64,000 nt of DNA from Ligula intestinalis (GCA_036362985.1 JAYGXS010000002.1:15533933-15597932); one strand, 5' to 3'; counted from the stretch's first letter, positions 30,570 to 43,010 are shown. A program made the numbers and translations. Notes: generated from the letters alone by a model not told the origin.

Positions 30570-33530
30570 AAGGAATGCTTCAGAGGGACAAAGACACAGT
30601 CCCACACGAGCCACTTCTATCCGTAGGACCCTTGCGTTCATTGTGACGGAATTTATGAAAGGCAGGGTGGGAATGTTAAAAATTGTCCCAGCCCTGAAAG
30701 CCTGCCACTTACGCCTGAAGTAAAGGCAAATTTGATGTGTGTATATCAAACGCCAGCAGTGCCTGTTTATAAGGCCAGTAAATGGTTAATCAATGACCAA
30801 CCCCAACCCTATCGATCACGTTGTTGACAAACAGCATTTTTGAAACGAATATCTCAGGCGGCTCTTAGCTGGTTACTTGCCGGTAGGTAGTGTTGTACCC
30901 AGGACATTACTCTGAGTTCACATTTCAAAACGGAAATGGCATTCACAAGGTCAAATTACGGATATGATCTCGAAATGGGAACCAGTCTCTAGACCACTTT
31001 TGTAGACCTCCGTAAGGTCTTTGTCAACCTGAATCGGAACGGACTCTTAAGAGCTGTGAAAAATTGAGCTGTTCTAAAAGGCCCAAACTGATTTTTGCGG
31101 CTTAACTGTGGCCGAAAATAAACAGAGTTTGTTGAAAGTGACTGTATTTGATTACGATGACCAGTCTGTCAGCTATGAACCAGGATATTAAATTTTCCGG
31201 ATTTCACATTGCCATTTAAATATTGTCACTCTGCACATGAATAATTGCGATTAGGCGCAAGGATTACGCAAGTATTCTGACGCAAATGCGTGTACATTTC
31301 TCAATCATTGTAGCTGAAATTCATCAGAGTACATAGTTGACGTACATGTATACCAGTGCAGGCGGTCTGGAGGTATCAAATAAATATTTGGAATGATTTT
31401 ATCACCAAAAGGAAAAGACTAATGTATGCCATTGAGAGCAGTGATCACGTCACAAGCAATGTTACGGTCTATCTGTAGAAAATCTGCAACTAGCATCCAG
31501 CAACTTATTCTTTTATAAAAATGCGGAAGCAGGCGAGTAAAAAGTAAGTTTTCCTAAAAGTACCGCAATAATAATAATGTTTAAGGTGCGTTGAAAAGAG
31601 AAGTAACTTGAATAAAATTAAGTTTTTTCTCTCTATAGTGTAATCCAAACACGAAGGGTTGAAGCCTCCAACAGATAAGGAACTAACAGTTGGCAAAACA
31701 CCTTTCCTTGCCACAGACAGAACTCCTGGTATACAAGCGTGGCTTATGCCTTCGTCAGGACCAACACGCGACTATTCTACTCAAGAAATTGACGGATGCA
31801 GAAGTAGAAAATGTGATCACTGGAACGTAATTTTATTTACCAGACGCTTCTGATGCGTATTGAGACATTATCTGTACATGAGAATTAGTCAAGTGGTAAA
31901 GGGCGGACCCAGCAACAACTTCGACAACAGAAAAACATAATTTTCGATTAATTATCGAGCCCGCATTCAACAGGGACAACGAAATCGCTGCAACTCATGA
32001 CCCAGAAGTGAACTGCCAAGCAAGGACCGTACCAATTACGACTCCCAGCGGTGGTAACTGGAACTAATAATTCCAGCGGACATGCGGATGGCCACTACGA
32101 ACTGTAAATATTGCGCACTATGTGCATATATCACACTATTCTACGGTTACCTCTGATCGAGGCTTCTCGAGCGGGAATCCGAAACGTTAGGAAACTAACT
32201 TTCTTTTTCCAGCAATCGCGTCTTCTACTTCTGAGCTGCTTCCTGAAACTCGCCTATTCACTTCTATTGGCAATTTGGCGAATGTCTTCAGAGTCTTGTT
32301 GGGTTACATGAAGTGGAATTCAGCTCTTGCTTTTCAAAACCCCGTTTCAGGATTTACCCCCTTGACCCATCGAACGTTTTCGAAGCTTCCCTTTTTAAGC
32401 CCAGTTGTAATGCAATAACTTTCTTCAATGAACAGGGTGGAGCAGATTATGTTTTATTCATAATTTTCTAGCTTTCGAAAGGCTGAGTTAAAGCTGTTTT
32501 CCTATAAAAAAGCTCATGAACCTGCAATCTTATAAAAACATTTGTGGACTTATTTGTAACTGAATCAGAGGTGTATAGTTGGTTTTAGCGTCTGCATTTT
32601 GCAAAATAGTTATTGATCACTTACAATTAATGGTCTTCGACTGCGTTTGGTTTAATACCTACATAAGTAGGAAAACATGATGGGAGCGATTTCGGATCAA
32701 AAATCACGGAAAAAACATTTGTTTAAGTCAATGGCTGCACTTGCCGTCGGACCTTTTGGCGTAAGTAAGTTTTATTCCGGAAACCAGGTATTCATCCAGA
32801 AAAGAAAGCCACCGCGTCAAATGGCCATTCTCTCAACAGATGACGGCGCCAAAGAGCCTGAGAACAGTGGCTTCTTGTACGAGTTGAAGGATTATGACGC
32901 GAACAGTCATAGCGTAAAATTATATCCGATAGACTCGAATTCCCATGCACCAGCAAAGTAATTAACGACGTCAAGGCAGACCGGGACAGGCAATTAACCG
33001 GACATTCACGTCAATGCAGCCTTTCTAATGAAGTAACGATTTGTCACATGTATTTAGATTTAGCTATTTTAGGTTCCTCTTGACCCACCCAGTTTTGGAA
33101 AAAGTAGATATCAGGCCTTCGCTTCTTTTTATCAGGGTTGAAATCAGTGGAAGAAGCTCACAAGTATGCCAACTATACACACACGCGATCTCCATAGCTG
33201 GCAAGGCCGACGGCGACACGCAAGAAATCCCCACTTTGCGCCCACGCAGCCTTTCTGACGGCAATCTGTGCTTACTAATTGTCATGTGCATTTTGAATGA
33301 ACGCTTTAAGATGCCTTTTGGCCCGCCCAGTCTACGAAGAAGCAGCTAGCGGGCCCCCACGGCTTTTTTTATATGCAGGAAGACACCAGTCCTACACCAA
33401 CCCTGTTGGTTTTTGATTTTTTCAGCAGAACCTCCCCAGCCCTCCCTTGGGGTTATATGAGTAGCGGATCTTAGTAGCTGCAGGATTTTACCGTTTATTT
33501 CTGTGCGAAGTAAAATCCTTTACAGGTCAT
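30570..33530 (+). repeat. composite tandem unit, copy C (most complete)
   Basis: All blocks present: TTTATGAAAGGCAGGGTGGG start, spacer with CAAACGCCAGCAGTG, decayed RT (30985-31140; TTFVDLRKVFVNLNRNGLL with the catalytic Asp replaced), ATCACCAAAAGGAAA block (31400), foldback P (31796-32230), GTAAGTTTTATTCCGGAAAC (32765), GATGACGGCGCCAAAGAG (32840), CCTTTCTGACG blocks (33020, 33250) and CAACCCTGTTGGTTTTTGAT (33400). The RT tells of a retroelement origin for part of the unit. Confidence 0.65.
31796..32230. mobile_element. foldback element P, copy 2
   Basis: Paralogue of 26190-26640, at the same position in the composite unit, so it inserted before the unit was duplicated. Both arms are more decayed. 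Confidence 0.55.
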
Positions 33531-33554
33531 CCAGCGAATACCAGATTCATTTGA

Positions 33555-33660
33555 TCCAATTATTAAAACTCGATGGCCTTGGTGGGATTCGAACCCAGGC
33601 AAGCAAGAGGACGGCTTTAGTACAGTCAACGCTCTAGCCGCCTAAGCTACGAGGCCTCAC
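33555..33660 (-). pseudogene. tRNA-like sequence / SINE head, minus copy
   Basis: Minus strand reads GGCCTCGTAGCTTAGGCGGC...GGGTTCGAATCCCACC then AAGGCCA: near-complete acceptor pairing, D arm and B box. The anticodon region is about 9-10 bases too long and does not pair well, and one T-stem pair is broken. Likely a tRNA-derived repeat rather than a working tRNA. Confidence 0.55.
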
Positions 33661-33959
33661 CGGAAGCAGTGATTTTAATCAAAATTGAGTCAAATTTTCC
33701 TCCAACCTACTGCAACGTATGGAGTACACCAATTCTGATACCGTAGGCGGGTTTGGCTAATGAATTACTTAAACCTGTCAACCCTCTCCCTTCTAACTAA
33801 GTGTGCCTAGTAGTCATCTGGTGGATTCTAGATTGATTGCTAAGGAAATCCTGCATTTGCAGTCAGCTTACTGTATTACAATTTGTGTAGCCCATACGTT
33901 GTAGTAGGCTGGGTGGATAAATTGACTCAATTTTGATTAAACTCATGGCTCCCGGTGGG

Positions 33960-34045
33960 GGCATCGTAGCTCAGTTAGCTAGAGCGTTGGCTTTATTCGA
34001 GTTTTTCCTTGCCGACGTGGGTTCGAATCCCACCGAGGCCATCGA
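33960..34045 (+). pseudogene. tRNA-like sequence / SINE head, plus copy
   Basis: Reads GGCATCGTAGCTCAGTTAGC (A box), a TTGGC/GCCGA anticodon stem enclosing a 19-base loop (as if with a 12-base intron or insertion), and GTGGGTTCGAATCCCAC (perfect T arm), then CGAGGCC closing a 6-of-7 acceptor stem. A functional intron-containing tRNA cannot be excluded. The shared non-tRNA flank with the 33555 copy favours a SINE pair. Confidence 0.5.
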
Positions 34046-34099
34046 TTTTTTCACAATTCGGTCAAAGGAATTATTTATACCCACCAACCACTTCCCCTA

Positions 34100-34500
34100 C
34101 GAATTCTAAATTGATTAACTGTTTCGGAAAAAAAGACTATTTGACCAATCAACTTATTTAATTAGAACTTATGAGTTCTATGGGTTGGTATAGGCTGGAC
34201 ATGTGCATAATGCTTTGGTGATGATATCAAGGATCTGGATCTGGGCCTCGTTGTTTAGATGGCCAAAGCGTCGGCTATAATAGAGTCAGGCCCTTTCATT
34301 CAGGGCTTCAGAGGTCGCCGAAGATACTCACTTATTCCTAATGATGTCACCTGCAAGGTTACCAACTCTTCTGTGAGCCTGGTAGCTGTCTAACGGATTT
34401 CAGCTTGACCGCTTGAGAACACTTATCTTGACAACCAGCCTACTGCATCTAATTTCATGGATTTCATACCTCGCAACAGGTTGTGCAGGCAGCTAAGCCA
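34100..34500. other. unrecognised stretch
   Basis: Nothing recognised between the tRNA-like pair and the foldback element. Confidence 0.35.
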
Positions 34501-35790
34501 GCTAGTTACTTTGGTAACTAAAGCGACCTTTGTACTTTAGTCATGGCATCATTTGGTGGCTCTGTATGCCAGCCAGAATACCTTCTTTGTCACAGTGTGG
34601 TCGAGTTTGTCAGTCAGTCTGAGCGTTCTATTTGGCCCCAGTGTCAGAAAGTCAAGGCTCTCGGTCGGCGCGTCTAAGCTCAAAAGGATTGCGTGCCAAC
34701 TGCCCTAAAGCCGCGCACGAAGTCCAATGCGTAAGCAATTGCAGTTTCTTCAAAAACACCTTCATTTGCATACCCTGTTTGCTCAAATGACACACGCGTT
34801 AGTAATCGATTTAAGCATGCATCCCAGAGTCTGCTTGATCAGCTACAGTAGATTCACTATCTCATGCAATAGCTGCCAAAATTCTGAAATAAGTTTTCGA
34901 TTGGAACGTTTTAATTGCAGATAGTTGTAATAGAGTTGATCATACAGCCTAATCTCAACATATTTTAGACACTTCAGGATTCCGGCTATCGAAGGAGCTT
35001 ATTTTTAACCGCCTAGACAAAGCATGTACTATAAGAAGTGACTACTGAAGTAGTATGACTTTTTGTCATTAATGTCGACTGTCTTTATAGATTCAAATAT
35101 TTTTTTGGAAAACATGCACGAAAATTACGCCTTCTTTAAATTTTATATCGAATAATTTGCCGAATAATTTTGAAACCTAGTGACTGCTACACTGGAATTC
35201 AAGGTTTAAAAACTGCGCACTGTGTACATCCTGTTTAAGGAAAAATACGTTTTCGCCTACAGCTTGACGAAGATCTCACATAGCTCCCATAAAATGTTAC
35301 AATAGATGTGGAGCATGGTTTATACAGTAGAGGCAACATTAACAAATGACGGATACGGTGTTCTCTGAATTAACACTAAAATTTGTAAGAAAGCTCATAA
35401 TTAGAATTTTTAAACCAAAAAATACTCTTCCTTTAAGTAAAAAATTTAAGGTAGGCGTAATTTTCTAGCAAAGGAGTACAAGAAATAATTTTTTCGTGCA
35501 TGTTTTCCAAAAAATATATTTGAATCTATAAAGACAGTCGAAATTAATGACAAAAGGCATACTATTTAAGTAGTCACTTTTTACAGTACATGCTTTGTCT
35601 AGGCGGTCTAAAAGAAGCTCCTTAGAAAGCAGGCATCCTAAAGTGTCTAAAATATATTGAGATAAGGCTGTATGATCATCTCTATTACAACCATACGTAA
35701 TTAGTATGTTTGAATCGAAAACGGTTTTCAGAATTCCGGCAGCTATTGCATGCGATAGTGAATCGAATGTACATTATTCTCTTAGATTTG
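34500..35790. mobile_element. large foldback element FB, copy 2 (inverted relative to copy 1)
   Basis: 34520-34830 is the reverse complement of 18430-18720. The arms (about 34840-35140 and 35430-35760) and the centre match copy 1 in opposite orientation. Left and right arms are inverted repeats of each other. No transposase frame. Confidence 0.7.
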
Positions 35791-36019
35791 GTGGGTTTTA
35801 TTGTGAAGCCTCGGGCGACGAGGAGTCCCATCTAGCGAGCTCCCACTCGGTTATAACAGTTGTCAGTGGGTATGTGTGTGCGTGTGCTTGAGGCCTGTAC
35901 CCAGGGCGTGGGTTCTTGGTCTCCTGCAACCTATCAGTTAAGGAAAGCAGTTTGATTGGCTACTTTTTGCAAAATTGTTATCACCAGCTAGCAGGCCGCG
36001 ATCTTAATGCTAGGCACGA

Positions 36020-36370
36020 ACCCCAAGGAATATACGAATGGTGCGGTTCTGTCGCAACGCCTAGCCGACAACACTGAATGTGTCATTAAGCCGATCACTT
36101 AGCAAGGCTGAGAAACGCTACTGTGTGACGGAGAAAGAGATGCTCGATCTTGAAGAATGCCAACCATTTCTGCAGTACCGGAAATTCATCGTTCAAACCG
36201 ACCACAGTTCTTTAACGGGGCTTTGGAACTTCAAGTGTGCGGAGGGTCAAGTTGCTAGATGGCATGAAAAAGTGAACATCTATGAGTTGGACAGTCTTCA
36301 CCGTCCAAGTTGCCAGCACGAAAATTTTGATGCCTTTGTAGTGGGCGCTGCTGCCCGACGCCCATCTAAC
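36020..36370 (+). pseudogene. Ty3/Gypsy RNase H fragment
   Basis: Begins NGAVLSQRLADN in one frame, shifts, then reads SRSLSKAEKRYCVTEKEML, RKFIVQTDHSSLTGLWNF, EGQVARWHEKVNIYELD and HRPSCQHENFDAF. This is the RNase H domain that follows the reverse transcriptase in Gypsy pol: the E of TEKEML, the D of TDHSSL and the His/Asp end. Frameshifted and isolated: no RT lies before it and an R-A repeat follows directly. Confidence 0.85.
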
Positions 36371-36377
36371 TCTTGAC

Positions 36378-36800
36378 GTCACAGACAGGGACACTCAGAG
36401 CAGAACCTTGCGCGAATGTACTTTTCGGCCTGCCTCCAACCAGACACAAACTGGCGCGCGAAACACAGACCACCAACGCCAGTGTCTACCTTCATGCGGT
36501 CCAACCAATCACCATCGAGGCCGCGAGCCACAGAGAGAGGATCCGGTGGCCGCCCGCAATGATTGACGCTAGACTCACTTGGCATTCTGCGCCCTGCGCG
36601 AGGCGGACGCCACGCCGCTGCTCCCTCACACGGCTCTCACGGTCGAAGGAACGCCAGACCGAGTCAACTTTCTTATGGACTATTCTCCAACTCATTCTGC
36701 AAACATTATACTGTTCCTACTGCTCTGGCTTTCCTAGACTTTGCTCATCTCCCACGGAACCGGGGCTGGAAGATCGCAGCCGTTAGGGGTAAACCTGAAT
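36378..36800 (+). mobile_element. solo-LTR-like repeat R-A, plus copy
   Basis: Matches 51080-51370 and others: CCAACCAATCACC, ACTATTCTCC..CTCATTCTG, CTCTGGCTTTCCTAGACTT, GGAACCGGGGCTGGAAGATCG. Placed between Gypsy RNase H and a Gypsy pol-tail remnant. Confidence 0.5.
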
Positions 36801-37039
36801 AGCCTTAACACATTGCCATACCTTCTCGAGGAAGCCTGGTCGTCCACACGGTGAATGTTCGTCTTGCACTGACATACACATCAGGATGATCTCGCTTCAG
36901 GAAGGTCCTTGGGCGCAATCGCAACGGTCGACGATGTGCGTGATATTGTTTGGCCTATTAACTATTTGAGCTGTCAAGGGATACCGTCAAAGTTTGTCAT
37001 TGACTTGTGTTCTTAGTTCTTTTACTATACAACTTGCGT

Positions 37040-37245
37040 CATACAGGATCACGAACGACCATTCACCCCGAAGTTCATAGTTCACTTCAACCGACTTAAG
37101 CTTGATGGTAGGCCAGTCGGCCGGCCCACAGGGTCTGACCGCAGCCTAGCACCTCCAAGTGACGCAGTGCCCGCCTTCGATCCTGAGGAAGTGAAGAGAA
37201 TGGTTAAAATCCCATCCAAAGGTCGAGATAAAACCATCTTACACC
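37040..37245 (+). pseudogene. possible Gypsy pol C-terminal remnant
   Basis: Frame reads FTPKFIVHFNRLKLDGRP and on to DAVPAFDPEEVKRM. The VHFNRLK step is typical of the end of Gypsy integrase/pol, and the position downstream of RNase H agrees. The integrase core was not found. Confidence 0.4.
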
Positions 37246-37319
37246 TGGGAGGTGATCCAGTAGTAGCTATTAGTACTAGTACTGGTACATTATTTCTATC
37301 AACAGTAAACAGGTGAAAA

Positions 37320-38090
37320 GAAAGGAGTTAGTCACATTTGAAGCTGTGTTGAAGTGGAAATGAGTGTTCTATTTCCCTTTGTATGCAATGTCCAAAGTTG
37401 CCATGCGAGTCGCAGCGAGGAGGACTGAGAAGCCATGGCCACTTGTATGTCAAATACGCCCGTAATTCAGTTGATATGCGTAAGGAGTGCAGTTCAATGT
37501 AGATGTGGCCTCCGTCGTACGAAAGCGCTCCGTATATTTGCAAAGGACACATTACGTCAAATGAAATTGAACCCCCATCAATGTTATAGCGCATCACCTA
37601 AAGTAGGTAAACGTTTTTCAGTCAATAGTTGGACTTACAATGTTGAGTTGCAGCTTGGTCCTTGGAACGGTAAAGTTGCATCGAAAGTTGTAACTTTCGT
37701 ACCGTTTTGTGATTCGCTTTCTAGCACAGTGGACTCCCATCGGTGCGTTATCGAAGATCATTCTTAAATTCCCAACAAGTGCATTGCCTTTTAAAGGAGA
37801 CAGATTCAGTTTCGTGTTGATTATATCCAAGGACCACGTCACCAGACGATCGTCTTGGTAATGACTACTGCATTTTGGTTCAATCTTTTGGTCTACAAAG
37901 GAATTATTCGCAGAAACAGGTGAAGGCGCTTTCTGGTTCTGATATACTGGCCTTTGCATGTAGGTCGTGACTGTCCTCGGGTCCTACATTTGACTGGGTC
38001 GAATATCCCAAATAGATTTAAACACTGTCTATCTTTAAAAAATTATTCAATTTTGTCAATGCGATTATATAATATCAATCTCTCTCTTCT
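37320..38090. other. unassigned region with long overlapping frames
   Basis: Moderately long frames exist on both strands (plus 37435-37767; minus 37959-37618) but match no family I recognise. A retroelement protease/gag remnant is conceivable (VELQLGPWNGKVASKVVTF). Confidence 0.25.
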
Positions 38091-38375
38091 TTGGGCTGCA
38101 GAAATTTGAAGGGAGACCTGATAATAACATTTCGCATCATGCTTGGTCAGGACTGCTGTATCCAATCGGGAGTCTTCTTCGATTTAGTAACAAGAATGCA
38201 CTTGCGAGGTCACCCATTCAAGCTACATGTGACTGAGGCTAGGCTGGACAATCGGAAGTTCTTCGTCTTCGACAAGGTGGTCAAACCATCGAACGTTCTG
38301 CCTCTGACTATCGTTATATCTGCATCCATACGAGGCTTTCAGCAGAAGGTGAATAGGCATAGTATTGCGCTCTGC
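38091..38375 (+). pseudogene. LINE ORF C-terminal end
   Basis: Reads RNLKGDLIITFRIMLGQDCC, SGVFFDLVTRMHLRGHPFKL, ARLDNRKFFVFDKVVKPSN, then LPLTIVISASIRGFQQKVN. This pattern (R-x-L-x-G-D-L, the LRGHP-KL step, R-KFF-x-x-R/KVV, a final hydrophobic helix) is the extreme C terminus of a widespread type of animal non-LTR reverse transcriptase ORF. The frame is intact over about 90 codons but isolated. Confidence 0.75.
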
Positions 38376-41300
38376 AATAACACCCGAGCAATGTCGTTCT
38401 CACGCCCGTATCTGCAACTTGCCACAATCCTAGTACAAAGTTTCATATACCAGCAATTGCTGCTTACATAATGTTTTGTTACATAACAGTCAACGTCATA
38501 TTGCTAACTCTTACCAAAGTATAATCTGGTCAATTGGACTCCTTACTAACCAAACAGGTTGATACTCTAAAAAGTACGACACAATAGTGGCAGCCCAAAG
38601 CGTTCCCTGATGTTTTTTAAATCATTTCCAGACGTTTGTGATCTCCTTGTCAATGCTCTAGCCGACATTTGCTTTTCTGAAAGTAGTATTTATTTGTTTC
38701 CACAACGTAAGACCTGCATTCTCAAAAATCAATAACTCCTAGTTTCAGAACCTTCCTTTTACAGCACCGTTTAGTAGGGAGGTATTGAGTCTTAAACTTT
38801 GTGCAAATGACATATTAAAGCAAAATAAACTGTTCCAGAACTTATAAACTTCAAAATATTAATCATAATACAACTTACTAAAGCAAGCGAATGTAAGATA
38901 GCAGCAGATGGAGAAGACAATTAAACCTCGTAATTGAATTGAGTTTCCTGGCATCTTGCTTTGATTCCTCAGTGAGACCCACAGGTTCTAAATAACCAAA
39001 ATAGATGAATGACTGCTCAAAATTTAAATGAGGACAAATAATTGCGACACTTATATAGTAAACAGGAATGTAGGTCATTGAGGGTAACATAACAAGTCAG
39101 CAGAGATAGCCTGATATGTAGGTAAATAGGTCATAAATTCAACCGAACCGTACATGAGATGCCAAAAACAAAACCTACTGTCCAAGATATGACTAGTTTT
39201 CAACATTTTTTGCACACGTAGGAAATGTTTTAATCATAGGTGATGAAGAAAAGAATACTGCAATTACGGGAACAGTTACAGCACTGAGCTTAGCCTTTAA
39301 GTGCCTAGAAAAACCTAGTATGAGAGACAGGAAATGTGAAGTTAGCTTTACATTCTTAACGTGCATTGACAATGTATTTAAAAGTGGATCAGAGAACACT
39401 GCAATTTTAACGTAACCCTTTAAATTAAGAGCCAATAAGAGTAAAATTGCATAGTCTTTTTGTTAAGCAGCTTAAAGATAAAACCTACGGTTAATGGGCC
39501 TCGAGGTTTTCTCAAGAACTGCCAGGTGATAATGTATAACTGACTAGACATATAGGAAAGGGTTTCCTTGGAAGCGCACAAATGTTATTATTGATATGTA
39601 CATGCCTACTGCCACGCTCCCCGTAAGACAGCAACTTGGGTCTTTTTTACACCATTTCCCTTACCCTAACCCTAACAGTAATTCATTGAGTAGGCATTTA
39701 AATATAAATAAGAACATTCGTGCGCTACCAAGGAAACCCCTGCCGACATATATTTCGTTTTTGACTTTGATAGGGTACAACGCTGATGCGGGGTGAGGTG
39801 GCAAGTTTATCTTTGATTGCCTGCTTGCGACAATACCTCCACATCGAACACGCCCATGCGCAGTAATTCAAAACATTTATTATATCTTCGCTGACCTGTT
39901 AGGGTAAATTGAAAAGAAATATCTAGAAAACACAACAACATTTTAATAAAACTTGGAAAGTATATGGAAGAACAGGAGTACTGAACTGTCGAAGGGTCAA
40001 TTAACAAGACGGCGTCCAACACCCTCTGTTCTGCTACCTAACTACACGTTTAATCAGCTTTATTCTGCTTTGTTCTGTAATTGCGAAGACTTTCAACCGG
40101 AGAATGACGTTGATTCCCGCTATGACCACACGAAATACTCCCTTTTGAAAATCTGCGCCGTGTCTCGTCTGTATAACGTCCGGCTAATTGCAGGCCAGCT
40201 AGAACCCATCAGTTAACGATGTAGAAGATCTTTTGCTGTTTCACAAAATGATTTCTAAAGGCAACTTTAGAAACAGCTGTGGCTACGCACTGCTTATGTG
40301 CGGACTGTTTTGATACTTTGCAGCAAAATGGACAAAACCTTACAAAATGGACAAAATCTTACAAAATGGACAAAACCTTACATACATTCCCGTAGTCTAT
40401 GCACACAGCGCAATTTTTTAGTCGTAGGCAATGCCCCCGATATTCTTGAAATTCAAATCACCGGTTTTCTGAACACTTTCTCTCCCACAAGTTCGGTGCA
40501 ATTGCCCTTCGATTTCTTTCAATCACGTGTACCTTCTTGCCCAAGATGTCGGTGATCCGTGCAAATGAACTGTTTCATAAATATTCCGACAGAGCAGACA
40601 CGCCATGGCCACTGTTGAACTCTGTGTCGGGTTAACTTTTAGTTTAATTTACAGACACTATCTGTCATTTTGTCCCTGTCTGACTTGTTTCCAAATACAT
40701 ACCGGGGCGCAGTGAGGGAATGTGAATAACACTTTCCATTTATCCCCCTGCTCTACAAAAACATGCATAGAGAGAGAGTAACTAATCAAAACATTTATGT
40801 CTCGTTGAATATATGAATTCGTAGAATTAACTTCTATCTAAATACTTCGGATTAACTTACTGAAATGTCCAGCACCATTAAGCTTTGTGTTTAAACTAAG
40901 ATAATTGGAGCTTGTAAGAGGAAGATAGTTTATTTTGCCTTAAAAACGTCAAGAAACGCCAAAAATTATTCGGTCGAGAAGGCATCACGCATTAGGGGTT
41001 CAACTAATCTCGTATTCCTATGAGGTGACAGACAATGCAAACAATCTTCGTCTACTTCAGGTGAAAGCATTTGTTTAGATTGATTGAACAAACTCCCCTT
41101 TGGTCGCTCGATTCCATCAACTCATCCATAAAGTACTCGCCCATTGAGGTATTCATGTGTTTCCGCAGTGCCTAGACGGCTGTAACGAGATTAGTCTCTT
41201 TTTTTCGCAAACCTGTGTGAAAAACAACTAAAAAATGTCTCTGCCTCAACTATCAGAATAAGCGAGAGAAAGGGAGAGAGAATTGCTTTATTTGGAAGGT

Positions 41301-41755
41301 AATATCCAAAATTTTTAACAAAATGGCTCCATTCGAAAGCCTGTGCGTACGCTCGCCAACTACTCTGATGGGAATTTTCGCGAATTTACAACGAAATACC
41401 CGAAAGACTTCTAGATATTCATTTCATAAAAAGTAATGATGGAAACATCAGATCGCTTTGGCATTTCCGTCTGAGTTGCCGCAGAGAATCGGTATCTGTT
41501 TGAAAAATAAAGGTTTTCACGCAGCTTCACTTGTGTGTCTTCTGATAGTCGTCCCGAACGCCAAGAGGTTTGTTTATGTTTGTGATGCCCTCCTTCAAAA
41601 TGCCGTTTCAGTGTCGTAATAAGCGCAACGCCTGATTACAACTTTATATGAGGCCGGCTGCTACTTTTGCTGAGTACAATTTTTCCTTGTAAATTTTTTA
41701 CTTAGGAAGTCTGGTGTGAACATATTTTAAAAGTGGTGTGAACTGTTTTTCTTAG
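38376..41755. other. long unrecognised stretch
   Basis: AT-rich. Only a three-copy 19-bp tandem (40325-40381) and a short CCCTAACCCTAAC stretch (39663-39676) stand out. No coding region recognised. Confidence 0.4.
40325..40381. repeat. 19-bp tandem repeat, 3 copies
   Basis: Unit AAAATGGACAAAACCTTAC repeated three times, with one C/T difference in the middle copy. Confidence 0.9.
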
Positions 41756-41831
41756 CCACCACAAATTTACTACGGCCGCACCGGCTTTAAAATACGCGAT
41801 AACGATGGCTCTTTTGTGAACAATGTGACCG
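41756..41831 (+). CDS. putative isolated exon, unknown gene
   Basis: Preceded by a pyrimidine tract and CTTAG, followed by GTAAGC. The open frame reads PPQIYYGRTGFKIRDNDGSF then VNNVT, leaving one base. A possible next exon from 41928 (GSALRYMLLYTTFSTK) has a compatible phase but a weak donor, and would give a 96-bp intron. No family recognised. Confidence 0.3.
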
Positions 41832-42614
41832 GTAAGCCGATGAAATTTTTTTTAACTTTATTTATATGTTCCAAATCGTCCCGCGTAAAGGTTAACTTCC
41901 AGGTCCTATGAGCTGTCTTCTGTTCAGTAGGCTCTGCTCTTCGCTATATGCTTCTGTACACGACATTTTCCACCAAACCTGCTGCGATGGGTACGATCAA
42001 CAACATCAGGTCGAGAGGTCAGGAATTCATTATGTTCTGTTCGTTCTGTTCCTATTCTGAATGTCTGCTACAGTAGTGTGCCTTTGTTTGGGGCATACTT
42101 ATCCGTATGTTCTAGTAGCGGTTGTTTGACTGACGTTTATGGGCTCGTCGCGTTACTACTATTCCTCTGGCCGATAACAAACATGGCAAAACTCTGTACA
42201 GCGTCCAACCAATCACTGCGAACTAAACAAACCAATCACCTCGAAGGTTGATGTTGATATACTTTCACTTAATATGTACACTCACAAAGCGTATCAAAGC
42301 TAGAGCCGGACGCTTGCGCCATGTGCGGCTGCCAATCTGCTTCTGCAACTTAGTACTCATCCGTTTTGTGCCGCATACAAAACTCCATCTGTTGGCTTCC
42401 ATGTTCTAGGACCGGGCACCTGCCCTAGTGACTGGGGTCTGTTCACAGCCTTAGCTGCCACAAAGCCCTGATCCCAGAAGCTGGGAGGGAATTTTGTGGT
42501 AGATTAGACGAAGGCTCTAGAATTGTTTTGGGAGGACTTTCCTTGGGAGGAAATCAGTTTTGATGGTATGAAGCGGTCCTTGTTTTGCGCCTATCTGGCG
42601 AATTTTCGGAAAAT
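41832..42614. other. unrecognised stretch
   Basis: Apart from the possible exon mentioned for 41756-41831, nothing recognised. Confidence 0.35.
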
Positions 42615-43010
42615 TTAGACTCGGGAAAGGGCAGCATCTGTTGCTCTTTTTTCTGCAACATTTACTCGACGCATGAGTCCACTTAACAGCCAAATGTTCT
42701 GCCCTGCCGTAACTTTACTCTGTGATACCTGCACCGAGCTGTTCAATTCTTGGTCAGCAAAATGAGTTTCGACTTTCATGTGACATTCATATCTACCCAT
42801 TACAATCCTTGTCCTTCCATCATTCGCAAATAGGACTACAAGTATTTCCTTCCTCATCAACTTGTCGTACGCTCTGACTGTTTTAGGAATAAGGTTTCTG
42901 TTGGTCTGCACGCTTTCAGCAAAGAATCAGCATTTATTTCGACGGGTGGGCTACTGGCATCTTTTGGAGAGAGTTGGCAGCCGGCCGAGCGTGCGTCCGC
43001 AGCCGCGAGG
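42615..43010 (-). pseudogene. Penelope-like reverse-transcriptase N-terminal remnant
   Basis: Minus frame 42911-42615 reads TNRNLIPKTVRAYDKLMRKE, then ILVVLFANDGRTRIVMGRYE and CHMKVETHFADQELN. This corresponds to the conserved I-x-x-L-x-A-D-K-G-R-x-x-V-V-M-D-x-x-x-Y block at the start of the RT region in Penelope-like elements, with the Lys and Asp replaced. The palm motifs do not follow. An adjoining minus frame (43290-42934) is protein-like and may be the preceding part. Confidence 0.5.

Noticed and set aside
30159..30749. 196-codon minus-strand open frame
   Set aside because: It spans the end of one composite unit, an R-A fragment and the start of the next unit, so it is a chance frame through repeats.
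36373..36786. 137-codon plus frame rich in Arg and Pro
   Set aside because: Lies wholly within an R-A repeat and is not conserved in the other R-A copies.
39659..39676. CCCTAACCCTAAC resembling telomere repeats
   Set aside because: Only about two and a half units, not enough for an interstitial telomere call.
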